Positions 1 to 5,820 of a DNA stretch of 5,820 nucleotides are shown in pieces. The translations under genes and the position numbers were made by a program. The stretch comes from Desulfobacteraceae bacterium (lineage in GTDB: Bacteria; Desulfobacterota; DSM-4660; Desulfatiglandales; Desulfatiglandaceae), in NCBI GenBank assembly GCA_011048855.1, contig DSCZ01000201.1, positions 1 through 5,820 on the forward strand, given 5' to 3'. Positions within the stretch are counted from its first letter, which is position 1; each line of letters begins with the position of its first letter. The notes under the pieces were generated by a model. That model worked only from the letters and a program-made list of their open reading frames with translations. It was not told where the DNA came from and ran no database searches.

Positions 1-1
1 G

Positions 2-775
2 TGCGTGGGCTCCCGGCAGCCGGACCGCCCCTATTGCAGCAGGGTTTGCTGCACTCACACGATCGAAAGCACTCTGGAGCTGAAACGCAGAAATCCAGAA
101 ATTAATGTTTATGTGCTTTACCGCGATATGCGGACCTATGGAGAACGCGAGGAATTGTACAACCGGGCACGGGAACAGGGCGTGATATTTATCCGTTACG
201 ACACGGACGACAAGCCGGTGGTTACCGAAACCGGCGGGAAGATCGAGATTGAGGTTCGAGATCCGATTCTCGGCGAAAAAATCCGCCTCAACCCGGACCT
301 GCTTACGCTGGCAACAGCGATTGTTCCTTCGGATGAAAGCAACCTGGCGCGACTCTTCAAGGTCGCCAAAGATGACAGCGGTTTTTTCATAGAAGCACAC
401 GCAAAGCTGAAACCGGTCGATTTTGCCACCGACGGGGTTTTCCTCTGCGGTCTGGCCCATTATCCCAAATCTCTCGATGAAAGCATCGAGCAGGCACTTG
501 CCGCTGCAGGAAGAGCCTCGGCTTGCCTGGCGGCGGAAAAGGTGATGGTGGGGGGAACTGTGGCCGAAGTCGATCCTGCATGCTGCAGCAGATGCGGAAT
601 GTGCGTCGAAATCTGCCCTTTCGGAGCAGCCGGTTTTACGGAACAGGGTCATGCGGCGGTAAACGCAGCATTGTGCAAAGGCTGCGGCCTGTGCACGGCA
701 TCCTGCAGGAGCGGTGCGCTCACGCTCAAATGTTACGATGATTCCCAGATAATGGCCATGATTGAGCAGATGTGA
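2..775 (+). CDS. hdrA: HdrA-like heterodisulfide reductase subunit A, C-terminal part (5' end cut by the window edge)
   Basis: The open frame runs in from the left edge, so this is the C-terminal ~257 residues of a longer protein; the GTG at 5 is an internal Val codon, not a start. The first visible residues read CVGSR, then YCSRVCC, giving Cys-x10-Cys-x3-Cys-Cys. This matches the HdrA-specific pattern that ligates a [4Fe-4S] cluster near the FAD. YRDMRTYG and the segment FLCGLAHYPKSLDESIEQA are also typical of HdrA. Counting from the GTG codon, two ferredoxin-type [4Fe-4S] motifs close the protein: C194/C197/C200/C204 followed by Pro, and C224/C227/C230/C234 followed by Arg. HdrA is a cytoplasmic flavoprotein that moves electrons between ferredoxin, NADH or H2 modules and HdrBC-type disulfide reductases, often by flavin-based bifurcation. 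No hdrB, hdrC or mvhD follows, so any partners lie upstream. Stop is TGA at 773-775. Family assignment is firm; the specific complex cannot be told. Confidence 0.93.
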   Translation, partial: CVGSRQPDRPYCSRVCCTHTIESTLELKRRNPEINVYVLYRDMRTYGEREELYNRAREQGVIFIRYDTDDKPVVTETGGKIEIEVRDPILGEKIRLNPDLLTLATAIVPSDESNLARLFKVAKDDSGFFIEAHAKLKPVDFATDGVFLCGLAHYPKSLDESIEQALAAAGRASACLAAEKVMVGGTVAEVDPACCSRCGMCVEICPFGAAGFTEQGHAAVNAALCKGCGLCTASCRSGALTLKCYDDSQIMAMIEQM

Positions 776-790
776 TTTTTCAGACAACGA

Positions 791-816
791 TGTCGGGCAT
801 GGAAACCCGACCTACA
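791..816. repeat. REP-like palindrome, TGTCGGG ... CCCGACCTAC
   Basis: GTCGGG (792-797) and CCCGAC (806-811) form a 6-bp perfect stem around an 8-nt loop, with T before and CTAC after. The layout TGTCGGG-loop-CCCGACCTAC resembles repetitive extragenic palindromes I recall from many proteobacterial genomes, some linked to RAYT transposases. It lies just after the hdrA stop and has no T-tract, so it is better read as a REP-like unit or RNA 3'-end stabiliser than as a classical terminator. Only one copy is visible, so repetitiveness is not shown here. Confidence 0.5.
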
Positions 817-832
817 GCTACGCAGGGCGAAT

Positions 833-868
833 AAAGGTCGGGGGTTCCCGGTTCGACCTCCGGTCTTT
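833..868. repeat. Inverted repeat; possible weak terminator or upstream operator
   Basis: AAAGGTCGG (833-841) can pair with CCGGTCTTT (860-868) as a 9-bp stem with two G-U pairs. Alternatively AGGTCG (835-840) pairs perfectly with CGACCT (854-859). The DNA after the stem is mildly T-rich (TCTTTGCTTTG) but has no clean T-run, so terminator function for hdrA is only possible. The dyad AGGTCG-N13-CGACCT is centred about 79 bp upstream of the predicted start of the next transcript, so it could instead bind a regulator. AGGTCGGG (835-842) is also fully complementary to CCCGACCT (806-813). Confidence 0.35.
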
Positions 869-890
869 GCTTTGAACTTCAGAGCTTGTC

Positions 891-919
891 TTGACCGGTC
901 GAGCCTCCTCATCTATACT
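891..919 (+). promoter_or_regulatory. Sigma-70-type promoter for the kinase/regulator/protease operon
   Basis: TTGACC (891-896, -35) and TATACT (914-919, -10) are separated by exactly 17 bp; each hexamer differs from consensus at one position. An A at 926, seven bases after the -10, is a plausible start, leaving a 5' leader of about 75 nt before the ATG at 1001. It is the best housekeeping-type promoter I see in the window, and it sits in the only sizeable plus-strand gap. This is a sequence match only. Confidence 0.65.
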
Positions 920-1000
920 TCATCTACACGATTTCTTACACGCCGAAGCCATGGGCGTTCCTTTTCACCGCAACCGAAGGAAAGGTGTCTGGATAAAGAT

Positions 1001-2539
1001 ATGCCGGAGACTTTGAAACTGAACCTGGCCATCGTCGGGGGCGGCAGAACATGCCGGTATTTTCTTGAACTCCTCCAAAAGAACCATTTCCCCTTCCTTT
1101 CGATCCATATTCTAGGGGTCTGTGATATCGACCCCGAAGCCGAAGGCATGCGCCTCGCCCGGGACCTTGGGATCCCCACGACTGACGACTACCATGCCAT
1201 CATCGACCTTCCGGGGTTGAACGGCGTCATCGAATTGACCCACAACCGCGAGGTGCTTTTGGACCTTATACGCCGGAGGCCGAAAGGTGTCTGGGTCCTG
1301 GAGCATAATATCGGACGCCTGCTTCAGAGACTTTTTATCCTGGATGAAAAACTGAAAGCCAAAGATGACGAAGTCGCGCTCGAACGGATGATTTCGGATA
1401 TTCTGCTTCACCGGAGCAATGACCGCATCGTGCTGCTGGACTCCGATTTTCGCATTCTGGACGCGAACGACGGCTATCTTAAAGCGGTATCGAAAAGTCG
1501 GGAACAGGCTTTGGGGAAACCCTGCTACAATATCGTTTACGGTTTCAATCTCCCCTGCCCTGAACTGAGGCGGAGCATGAAATGCCCGATGCTGGAAACG
1601 CTGCGGACAGGCGAGAGCACAAAAGTGATCCATGAAATTGTCAACGAGACAGGAGACCGGACTTACTGGAGCCTGGAAACCCATCCGGTCAAAGACCGAT
1701 CCGGCAAGGTGGTCCGGGTAATCGAAATCCGCAGGGACATTCCGGAAGAACTCCCCTCGTTATGGGAAAAACGCCTACAGGAACTCAAAACCGATCTGGG
1801 AAAAGTCGTTCAGGAAGACCGGATGCTTTCCCTTGGAAAACTTTCCGCCAGTTGTGCGCATGAGATCAACAACCCAATCCAGGGACTGCTAACTTTTTCT
1901 CATCTGATCAAAGCGATGCTGGATGAAAAAAAACCTACAGAAGAAGACCTCGAAAATTTCAAGGAATTCATAGGCTTGATGTGCAGTGAACTGGAGCGGT
2001 GCGGAAATATCGTCTCCGGGTTGCTTTCATTCGCCAGGGAATCACCGATGGCGGCGGCGGAAGTGGACTTGAACGAGGCCCTCAGATCAGTGATAACCCT
2101 GGCCCGTCACCACATGGAACTTCAAAACATCCGGCTCGAAAAGAACCTCCACCAGGGAACGCTTACAATCAGGGGAGATGTCAACCATCTTCAACAATGC
2201 TTCTTGAACCTTATATTCAACGCGATAGAGGCGATGCCGGACGGAGGAAGCCTGACCATAACAACCGGCCTGGATGAAAAAAATCGCTCCGCCTCGGTGG
2301 TGATACGGGACACCGGCTCCGGCATCGACAAAACGATCATCGACAGGATATTCGATCCTTTTTACACCACCAAATCGGAGGGCAAAGGCACCGGGTTGGG
2401 GCTGTCGATTGTTTATGGCATAGTCAAAGGCCATAAAGGTCAGATCAACATCGAAAGCGAACCGGGTAAAGGCTCGGCGGTAACGGTGACCTTTCCGGTG
2501 GTTCAATCCTCCGGAGGTTCGGGAGACGGCAATGAATGA
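1001..2539 (+). CDS. Soluble sensor histidine kinase with N-terminal Rossmann domain and Cys-containing PAS domain (NtrB-like)
   Basis: A 512-residue kinase with no signal peptide or membrane segment, so the signal is cytoplasmic. Residues 6-103 look like a nucleotide-binding Rossmann fold: strand LNLAIV, glycine loop GGG at 13-15, and a second strand ending GVCDID, whose Asp is the usual NAD-ribose position. Residues 104-138 form a charged helical linker. A PAS domain (about 139-250) carries Cys175, Cys186 and Cys195 in CYN...PCP...KCP. HisKA has the H-box with phospho-acceptor His287 in AHEINNP. The ATPase core shows N-box N403/N407, G1 DTGSGI (437-442), F-box FDPFYTT (from 451) and G2 GKGTGLGLS (461-469). 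The frame is open back to a TTG at 872, but that lies upstream of the predicted transcription start. ATG 1001 is therefore chosen; its ribosome site is weak (GGA at 991-993, or AAGGAAAGG at 977-985). It overlaps the regulator gene by 8 bp, so the two are surely a cognate pair. The bound ligand (NAD(H), another metabolite, a metal, or none) is inference. Confidence 0.93.
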   Translation: MPETLKLNLAIVGGGRTCRYFLELLQKNHFPFLSIHILGVCDIDPEAEGMRLARDLGIPTTDDYHAIIDLPGLNGVIELTHNREVLLDLIRRRPKGVWVLEHNIGRLLQRLFILDEKLKAKDDEVALERMISDILLHRSNDRIVLLDSDFRILDANDGYLKAVSKSREQALGKPCYNIVYGFNLPCPELRRSMKCPMLETLRTGESTKVIHEIVNETGDRTYWSLETHPVKDRSGKVVRVIEIRRDIPEELPSLWEKRLQELKTDLGKVVQEDRMLSLGKLSASCAHEINNPIQGLLTFSHLIKAMLDEKKPTEEDLENFKEFIGLMCSELERCGNIVSGLLSFARESPMAAAEVDLNEALRSVITLARHHMELQNIRLEKNLHQGTLTIRGDVNHLQQCFLNLIFNAIEAMPDGGSLTITTGLDEKNRSASVVIRDTGSGIDKTIIDRIFDPFYTTKSEGKGTGLGLSIVYGIVKGHKGQINIESEPGKGSAVTVTFPVVQSSGGSGDGNE

Positions 2540-3878
2540 AAAATTCAGGCTCATGGTAGTGGACGACGAAAAAATCGTCCGGGAATCACTGTACCACTGG
2601 TTCAAAAAATCCGGCCACGCCGTAGAAACGGCCGCTTCCGGTTTTGAAGCACTTGAAAAACTGGAAAAAACACCGTTTGACCTTCTGTTCGTGGACATCA
2701 AGATGCCGATGATGAACGGCCTTGAGCTGCTGGGGAAAGTAAAGGGGGAGTACCCTGGTACAATCGTCGTTATCATCACGGCATACGGGTCCGTTGAGTC
2801 GGCCGTGCAGGCGATGAAAATGGGTGCCGACGACTACCTGCTGAAACCTTTCAAACCGCACCAGATGTCCCTCCTGCTTGAAAAACTTTCCAATCAGCGG
2901 CGCCTCGTCGACAACTACCGCTATGTAAAAGGGCTTCTCGACGAAATCACCCGTTTCGACAATATCATAGGCCGTTCCGAACCCATGCAGCAGGTATTCA
3001 ACTTGATCCCTGAAGTCGCGCAGTCGGATTCTTCCGTCCTGATCACCGGGGAAACCGGAACCGGAAAAGAACTGGTCGCCAAGGCAATCCATGCAAAAAG
3101 CCCACGGGCTCACGGCCCGTTTATCGCAATAAACTGTGGGGCGATGCCCGAAACATTGCTCGAAACCGAGCTGTTCGGCCACCGGAAAGGGGCATTCACC
3201 GGAGCAAATCAAAACAGGAAAGGCTTTCTGGAAGTAGTATCCGGCGGAACACTCTTCCTGGATGAAATCGGGGAAATAAGTCCTAAAATGCAAGTGGATC
3301 TCCTGCGCGTGCTGGAAGAAAAGGAAATCATCCGGGTTGGAGACAGGGAGCCGATCGATGTCGATTTCCGGCTCGTTTCCTCCACCTGCAGGGACCTCGA
3401 TGCAGAAGTGGAAGCAGGCAATTTCCGCGAAGACTTCTTCTATCGAATAAACGTTATCAAGATCACGATACCGCCGCTCCGGGAAAGAAAAGAGGACATT
3501 CCCCTGCTGGCCCAGCATTTCCTGAATAAATACAGCCATGAAACCACCAAGCAGGTGGATAAAACCACGGCCGAAGCGATGACGTTATTAAAAGCCTATG
3601 ATTGGCCGGGAAATGTAAGAGAGCTTGAAAATGCAATAGAACGCGCGGTTGTGCTTTCCAAATCGAGGACGCTCGATGTAGATTCTTTTTCGTTTTTACG
3701 ACCGGTTAAAACGGGATCCAAAACCCGCCGTACACTTCGCGAGACGGAAAAAGACTATATCAAAGAAACACTTGAAAACCAGGACTGGAACATAACCCGT
3801 TCCGCGGAGATCCTTGGCATCAACCGGGTCACGCTCCACAAGATGATCAAGAGGTACAACATCGAACGGCGCCGGTAA
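2532..3878 (+). CDS. Sigma-54-dependent response regulator, NtrC/AtoC type
   Basis: A full-length 448-residue NtrC-family activator. Receiver domain (about 5-120): acidic pocket D11/D12, phospho-acceptor Asp55 in FVDIKMP, Thr83 and Lys105. AAA+ domain (about 144-375): Walker A GETGTGKE (173-180), the sigma-54 contact loop GAFTGA (220-225), Walker B LFLDEIGE (241-248), and DWPGNVREL (357-365). Both the GAFTGA loop and the ATPase residues are intact, so it should activate RNA polymerase holding sigma-54. A Fis-type helix-turn-helix (about 408-446; NITRSAEILGINRVTLHKMI) binds DNA. The ATG at 2532 lies inside the end of the kinase gene; GGGAG at 2521-2525 is a well-spaced ribosome site, with GGAGG at 2513-2517 further up. 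This overlap suggests translational coupling and equal dosage with the kinase, which should phosphorylate Asp55. I found no convincing -24/-12 promoter in the window, so its targets are probably elsewhere. Confidence 0.96.
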   Translation: MNEKFRLMVVDDEKIVRESLYHWFKKSGHAVETAASGFEALEKLEKTPFDLLFVDIKMPMMNGLELLGKVKGEYPGTIVVIITAYGSVESAVQAMKMGADDYLLKPFKPHQMSLLLEKLSNQRRLVDNYRYVKGLLDEITRFDNIIGRSEPMQQVFNLIPEVAQSDSSVLITGETGTGKELVAKAIHAKSPRAHGPFIAINCGAMPETLLETELFGHRKGAFTGANQNRKGFLEVVSGGTLFLDEIGEISPKMQVDLLRVLEEKEIIRVGDREPIDVDFRLVSSTCRDLDAEVEAGNFREDFFYRINVIKITIPPLRERKEDIPLLAQHFLNKYSHETTKQVDKTTAEAMTLLKAYDWPGNVRELENAIERAVVLSKSRTLDVDSFSFLRPVKTGSKTRRTLRETEKDYIKETLENQDWNITRSAEILGINRVTLHKMIKRYNIERRR

Positions 3879-3899
3879 CACCTGGTAAGGCGAGGCGTT

Positions 3900-4481
3900 A
3901 TGTCGGAGGAAAAAGGGCGTGTGGGGATTATGGCATTCGGCTCACCTGCGGCGGAATCTGTCCGCTCCATCGCGGCTGCTGTTCCGGTTCATTTCGGTAT
4001 GCCTGCGGAGATCCTGCCCCCGGTCAAGACCCCGTCCTATGCATTCGATCCCATAAGAATTCAATACAACGCGATACCGATCATCGAAAACATCGAAGCG
4101 ATGGAATTTTCTCGGCATTTCAAAATATTGGGCATTTTGACCGTAGATCTTTTTTTACCGGTCTTCACCCATGTTTTTGGCGAAGCCCGTAAAGGAGGGA
4201 AATGCGCACTGGTTTCACTTTACCGCCTGAACCGCGGTTCCGGGAATACAAGCGCATCCTCCGCCTCGGTCTCCGAAAGGGCCACCAAGGTGGCCCTCCA
4301 CGAACTCGGCCACCTGTTTGACACGGTCCACTGCATGGACCGAGGCTGCCTGATGCATTTTTCCATGGATCTCGACCAGCTTGACCAAATGCCGCTTGAA
4401 TTCTGCCGCTACTGCAGGGCGTTTTTGACCCAGTCCATCAGGAGATTCAACAAACAGGCGGATCTTAACCGAATCACTTAA
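3900..4481 (+). CDS. amzA: Archaemetzincin-type zinc metalloprotease (peptidase M54)
   Basis: A 193-residue protein, close to the usual archaemetzincin length. The signature is HEXXHXXGX3CX4CXMX17CXXC. Here H134-E135-L-G-H138 is followed by C145, C150, M152 and then C169-x2-C172, so the zinc-binding HEXXH, catalytic Glu, third His (H144) and the structural zinc cysteines are all present. Two departures: the family Gly three residues after the second His is Asp141, and the spacing from Met to CXXC is 16 rather than 17. SYAFDPIRIQYNA (46-58) and VFGEARKGGKCALVSLYRL (92-110) also fit the family. There is no signal peptide, so it is probably cytoplasmic. Family members are putative aminopeptidases or proteases of unclear biological substrate. 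It starts 21 bp after the regulator stop with AAGGCGAGG just upstream (3887-3895), so it is probably the third gene of the operon. A second in-frame ATG at 3930 is possible but would lose the first conserved strand. Its 3' end overlaps the opposing lipoprotein gene by 8 bp. Confidence 0.9.
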   Translation: MSEEKGRVGIMAFGSPAAESVRSIAAAVPVHFGMPAEILPPVKTPSYAFDPIRIQYNAIPIIENIEAMEFSRHFKILGILTVDLFLPVFTHVFGEARKGGKCALVSLYRLNRGSGNTSASSASVSERATKVALHELGHLFDTVHCMDRGCLMHFSMDLDQLDQMPLEFCRYCRAFLTQSIRRFNKQADLNRIT

Positions 4482-5016
4482 CCGACCTCTGCCACTCAAC
4501 CGCAAAAATCTCCGCCACCCGGCCGATGTTGCTTTCATCGATCTTGAGCACCCTGGCCACTTCCCGGTAAAGCTGCCCGCGGTCCTCGTTCTCTGCGTCC
4601 GCCAAAACTTTAACGTCGCGCTTCTCCTTCAAGGTCAATCCTTCCAGGGATTGGACTTTTACATAACCGTCATTCCCCTCGCTGAGCGCACCGTTCAGGT
4701 AATAGGTTTTCATTTCGGCGTATCTGGCCTTCATTTTTTCTTTCAGCGCCCGGATCGTCGCATTCGAAACCTCGGTCGCTTCTTCAGCCCAGGCCGAAGC
4801 AGGGTAAAAAGCGAAAAATATGCTGTTCAATAAAAAACTCCGGTTTTTTTCCGAAGGCTTTTCAACTTCCTCGTTTCCGCGGATGTCATGCACGATTTCC
4901 CCCGCCACGGCCTCCACTTTTTCCGCTGGAAAATAAATATTGATCGTCACACAGGCCCCCAGCGCCAGGCAGAACGACAGGGCGGCCACGAACAATCTTT
5001 TCGGTGTAAATTTCAT
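4474..5016 (-). CDS. ydbL: DUF1318/YdbL-family lipoprotein with YnbE-like lipidated N-terminus
   Basis: A 180-residue secreted protein. Residues 1-22 are a lipoprotein signal peptide (basic KFTPKR, hydrophobic core, lipobox LGAC with Cys22). Val at +2 favours outer-membrane sorting by the E. coli rule. Directly after the lipidated Cys is a beta-strand-like VTINIYFPAEKVEAVAGEIV, the typical start of DUF1318 lipoproteins. Residues 57-77 look like a second signal peptide: basic K57/R59, hydrophobic SFLLNSIFFAFYP, and an AxA site (A75-W-A77) before EE. Residues 85-178 form the DUF1318 domain, recognisable from TIRALKEKMKARY, GLTLKEKRDV and AENEDRGQLYREVA. In E. coli, YdbL is a periplasmic partner of the YdbH-YnbE intermembrane bridge. 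Here the gene follows a ydbH-like gene after 32 bp and has a strong GGAGG site, so co-transcription is likely. Family call is firm; the combined YnbE plus YdbL role is inference. Confidence 0.87.
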   Translation of the reverse strand: MKFTPKRLFVAALSFCLALGACVTINIYFPAEKVEAVAGEIVHDIRGNEEVEKPSEKNRSFLLNSIFFAFYPASAWAEEATEVSNATIRALKEKMKARYAEMKTYYLNGALSEGNDGYVKVQSLEGLTLKEKRDVKVLADAENEDRGQLYREVARVLKIDESNIGRVAEIFAVEWQRSVK

Positions 5017-5021
5017 TGCTT

Positions 5022-5026
5022 CCTCC
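5022..5026 (-). promoter_or_regulatory. Ribosome binding site GGAGG of the ydbL-like lipoprotein gene
   Basis: Read on the minus strand, GGAGG lies 5 nt before the ATG at 5016. It fixes the start directly in front of a textbook lipoprotein signal peptide and is among the strongest ribosome sites in the window. It lies in the 32-bp gap after the ydbH-like stop. Confidence 0.75.
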
Positions 5027-5048
5027 CATTTAAATCGTTATCAAGATA

Positions 5049-5820
5049 TTACCGATCTTCATCGAGAACCCGCTTTATCCTGTTTACCATATCCTTGAAG
5101 CGGATACGATTGTCCGGGTTCCGGTTGACGATGTTGACCCCCGATAGACCTCCGCGTTTCATGATATATTCGGTGCCGTCCTCGTCTATCGTCCCGTTTA
5201 CCGTGAAATAGTCGTTGCTGAGAGTCGCCCTTACGCCGATTTTCCTGTAACTGAGGGTTTCAAAAAAGGACGTCAATACGCCGGCAAACCCCACGAAAGG
5301 ACTTTGTCCGGCGCCTATCCGGGAAATATTTTCCACGGCCCTCAGGCTGATTTTTTCACCCCCGCGGCTTCCTTCGGCGGTTTCGAGAAGCATATCAAAG
5401 CTTTGGGGCTGAATTCCTGCAATTTCCAGATTCCGGATATACCCGTTCAATACTCCCTCGATCCTGCCAAAAGGGGTGTCTCCTGTCAATTTACCGAGAT
5501 CGATGCTTGAAAAGTCAGCAGACAGTTTAACCATGGGAGCCGACGAGAAGATCCTTTCGGCCTCAAGGGCGGTGATGGAAATCACGCCCCCGAAGATCTT
5601 CCCATCCAGTCGCCCACGCGTAACAATTCGATCTTTCACGAAAATCACAGGATCGAGAACCCCCTCGAGTTTTCCGTCCTTTTCACCGGGCCATATCCCG
5701 GACAGGATCGGCGATAAATCCTCCGATAGAACGCTCACCGAAGCCTCCGCGCGAAACCCTTCCCTCAGGAAATCCCCGGAGGAAATGCCTCCCGGCTCGA
5801 TCCTCCCGCCCGGAAAATAA
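5049..5820 (-). CDS. ydbH: YdbH-like intermembrane lipid-transport protein, C-terminal part (5' end cut by the window edge)
   Basis: The minus-strand frame is open from the TAA at 5049-5051 up to the window edge. Translating back beyond the apparent GTG at 5738 gives a further 27 codons (ending ...GISSDFLREGFRAEAS) with no stop, so the GTG is internal and about 257 C-terminal residues are seen. The sequence has the repeated short beta-strands of AsmA-like bridge proteins, and the C-terminus fits the YdbH family (once called dicarboxylate transport domain): FGRIEGVLNGYIRNLEI, LRAVENISRIG, LSNDYFTVNG, GTEYIMKRGG and NRIRFKDMVNRIKRVL. YdbH of E. coli is an inner-membrane-anchored AsmA-like protein whose periplasmic beta-groove joins the outer-membrane lipoprotein YnbE to move phospholipid. 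The gene lies 32 bp upstream of the ydbL-like lipoprotein, the same order as in the E. coli operon but without a ynbE between them. The N-terminal membrane anchor is outside the window, so membrane topology is inferred. Confidence 0.82.
   Translation of the reverse strand, partial: YFPGGRIEPGGISSGDFLREGFRAEASVSVLSEDLSPILSGIWPGEKDGKLEGVLDPVIFVKDRIVTRGRLDGKIFGGVISITALEAERIFSSAPMVKLSADFSSIDLGKLTGDTPFGRIEGVLNGYIRNLEIAGIQPQSFDMLLETAEGSRGGEKISLRAVENISRIGAGQSPFVGFAGVLTSFFETLSYRKIGVRATLSNDYFTVNGTIDEDGTEYIMKRGGLSGVNIVNRNPDNRIRFKDMVNRIKRVLDEDR

Noticed and set aside
308..326. Possible sigma-54 promoter (TGGCAA ... TTGTT)
   Set aside because: It lies inside hdrA, the spacing is off by one base and the -12 GC is missing.
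843..868. T-arm-like sequence (GGTTCGACC) suggesting a tRNA or tRNA remnant
   Set aside because: The flanking bases do not form a proper 5-bp T-stem, and no anticodon arm, D-arm or acceptor stem can be found at the right distance on either strand.
872..1000. N-terminal extension of the histidine kinase to an in-frame TTG at 872
   Set aside because: The TTG lies upstream of a near-consensus promoter (891-919) whose transcript would start near 926, the extra 43 residues look non-domain-like (rich in Ser and Arg), and the conserved Rossmann strand begins right after the ATG at 1001.
1112..1684. 190-codon minus-strand frame opposite the histidine kinase
   Set aside because: It is a shadow of the Rossmann/PAS coding region with no family motif or ribosome site.
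2586..3539. 317-codon open frame on the minus strand opposite the response regulator
   Set aside because: It is antisense to a gene with intact receiver, AAA+ and HTH motifs, encodes no recognisable domain, and its composition is that of a mirrored coding frame.
5476..5820. Plus-strand open frame reaching the right edge
   Set aside because: The minus-strand frame over the same bases shows clear YdbH-like sequence; the plus-strand translation is Ser/Pro/Arg-rich without a recognisable motif.

Overview
The window looks like part of the chromosome of an anaerobic, Gram-negative bacterium, most likely a Desulfobacterota (former deltaproteobacterial) sulfate reducer or syntroph. Three things point there: a heterodisulfide reductase A subunit, a cytoplasmic NtrB/NtrC-type two-component pair driving sigma-54 transcription, and a YdbH/DUF1318 outer-membrane lipid-homeostasis pair. 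The lineage is inferred from gene content and was not tested by phylogeny. Almost all of the DNA is coding, and both edges cut through genes.

Left part (1-1000): the 3' end of an hdrA-like gene, encoding the C-terminal part of a flavin and iron-sulfur electron-transfer subunit. A 225-bp intergenic stretch follows. It holds a REP-like palindrome (GTCGGG/CCCGAC), a second inverted repeat whose left arm can also pair with the first palindrome, and a very good sigma-70 type promoter (TTGACC, 17 bp, TATACT). The promoter fixes the start of the next operon and excludes an upstream in-frame TTG start.

Middle (1001-4481, plus strand): a probable three-gene operon. The first gene is a soluble histidine kinase with a nucleotide-binding-like Rossmann domain and a cysteine-containing PAS domain before its kinase core. 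It overlaps by 8 bp with a sigma-54-dependent response regulator (receiver, AAA+, Fis HTH). After 21 bp comes an archaemetzincin-type zinc protease whose active-site motif has Asp where the family has Gly. The kinase probably reads an intracellular redox or metabolite signal, and the regulator would turn on sigma-54 promoters lying outside this window.

Right part (4474-5820, minus strand): a lipoprotein of the DUF1318/YdbL family, preceded upstream by the C-terminal part of a YdbH-like protein whose frame stays open to the window edge. In E. coli, ydbH-ynbE-ydbL encodes an intermembrane bridge. Here no separate ynbE lies between the two genes. Instead the YdbL-like protein begins with a lipidated beta-strand segment resembling YnbE, followed by an internal signal-peptide-like stretch and then the DUF1318 domain. 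This compact two-gene version is the most interesting hypothesis in the window. The protease and lipoprotein genes converge and overlap by 8 bp at their stop codons, leaving no intergenic terminator.
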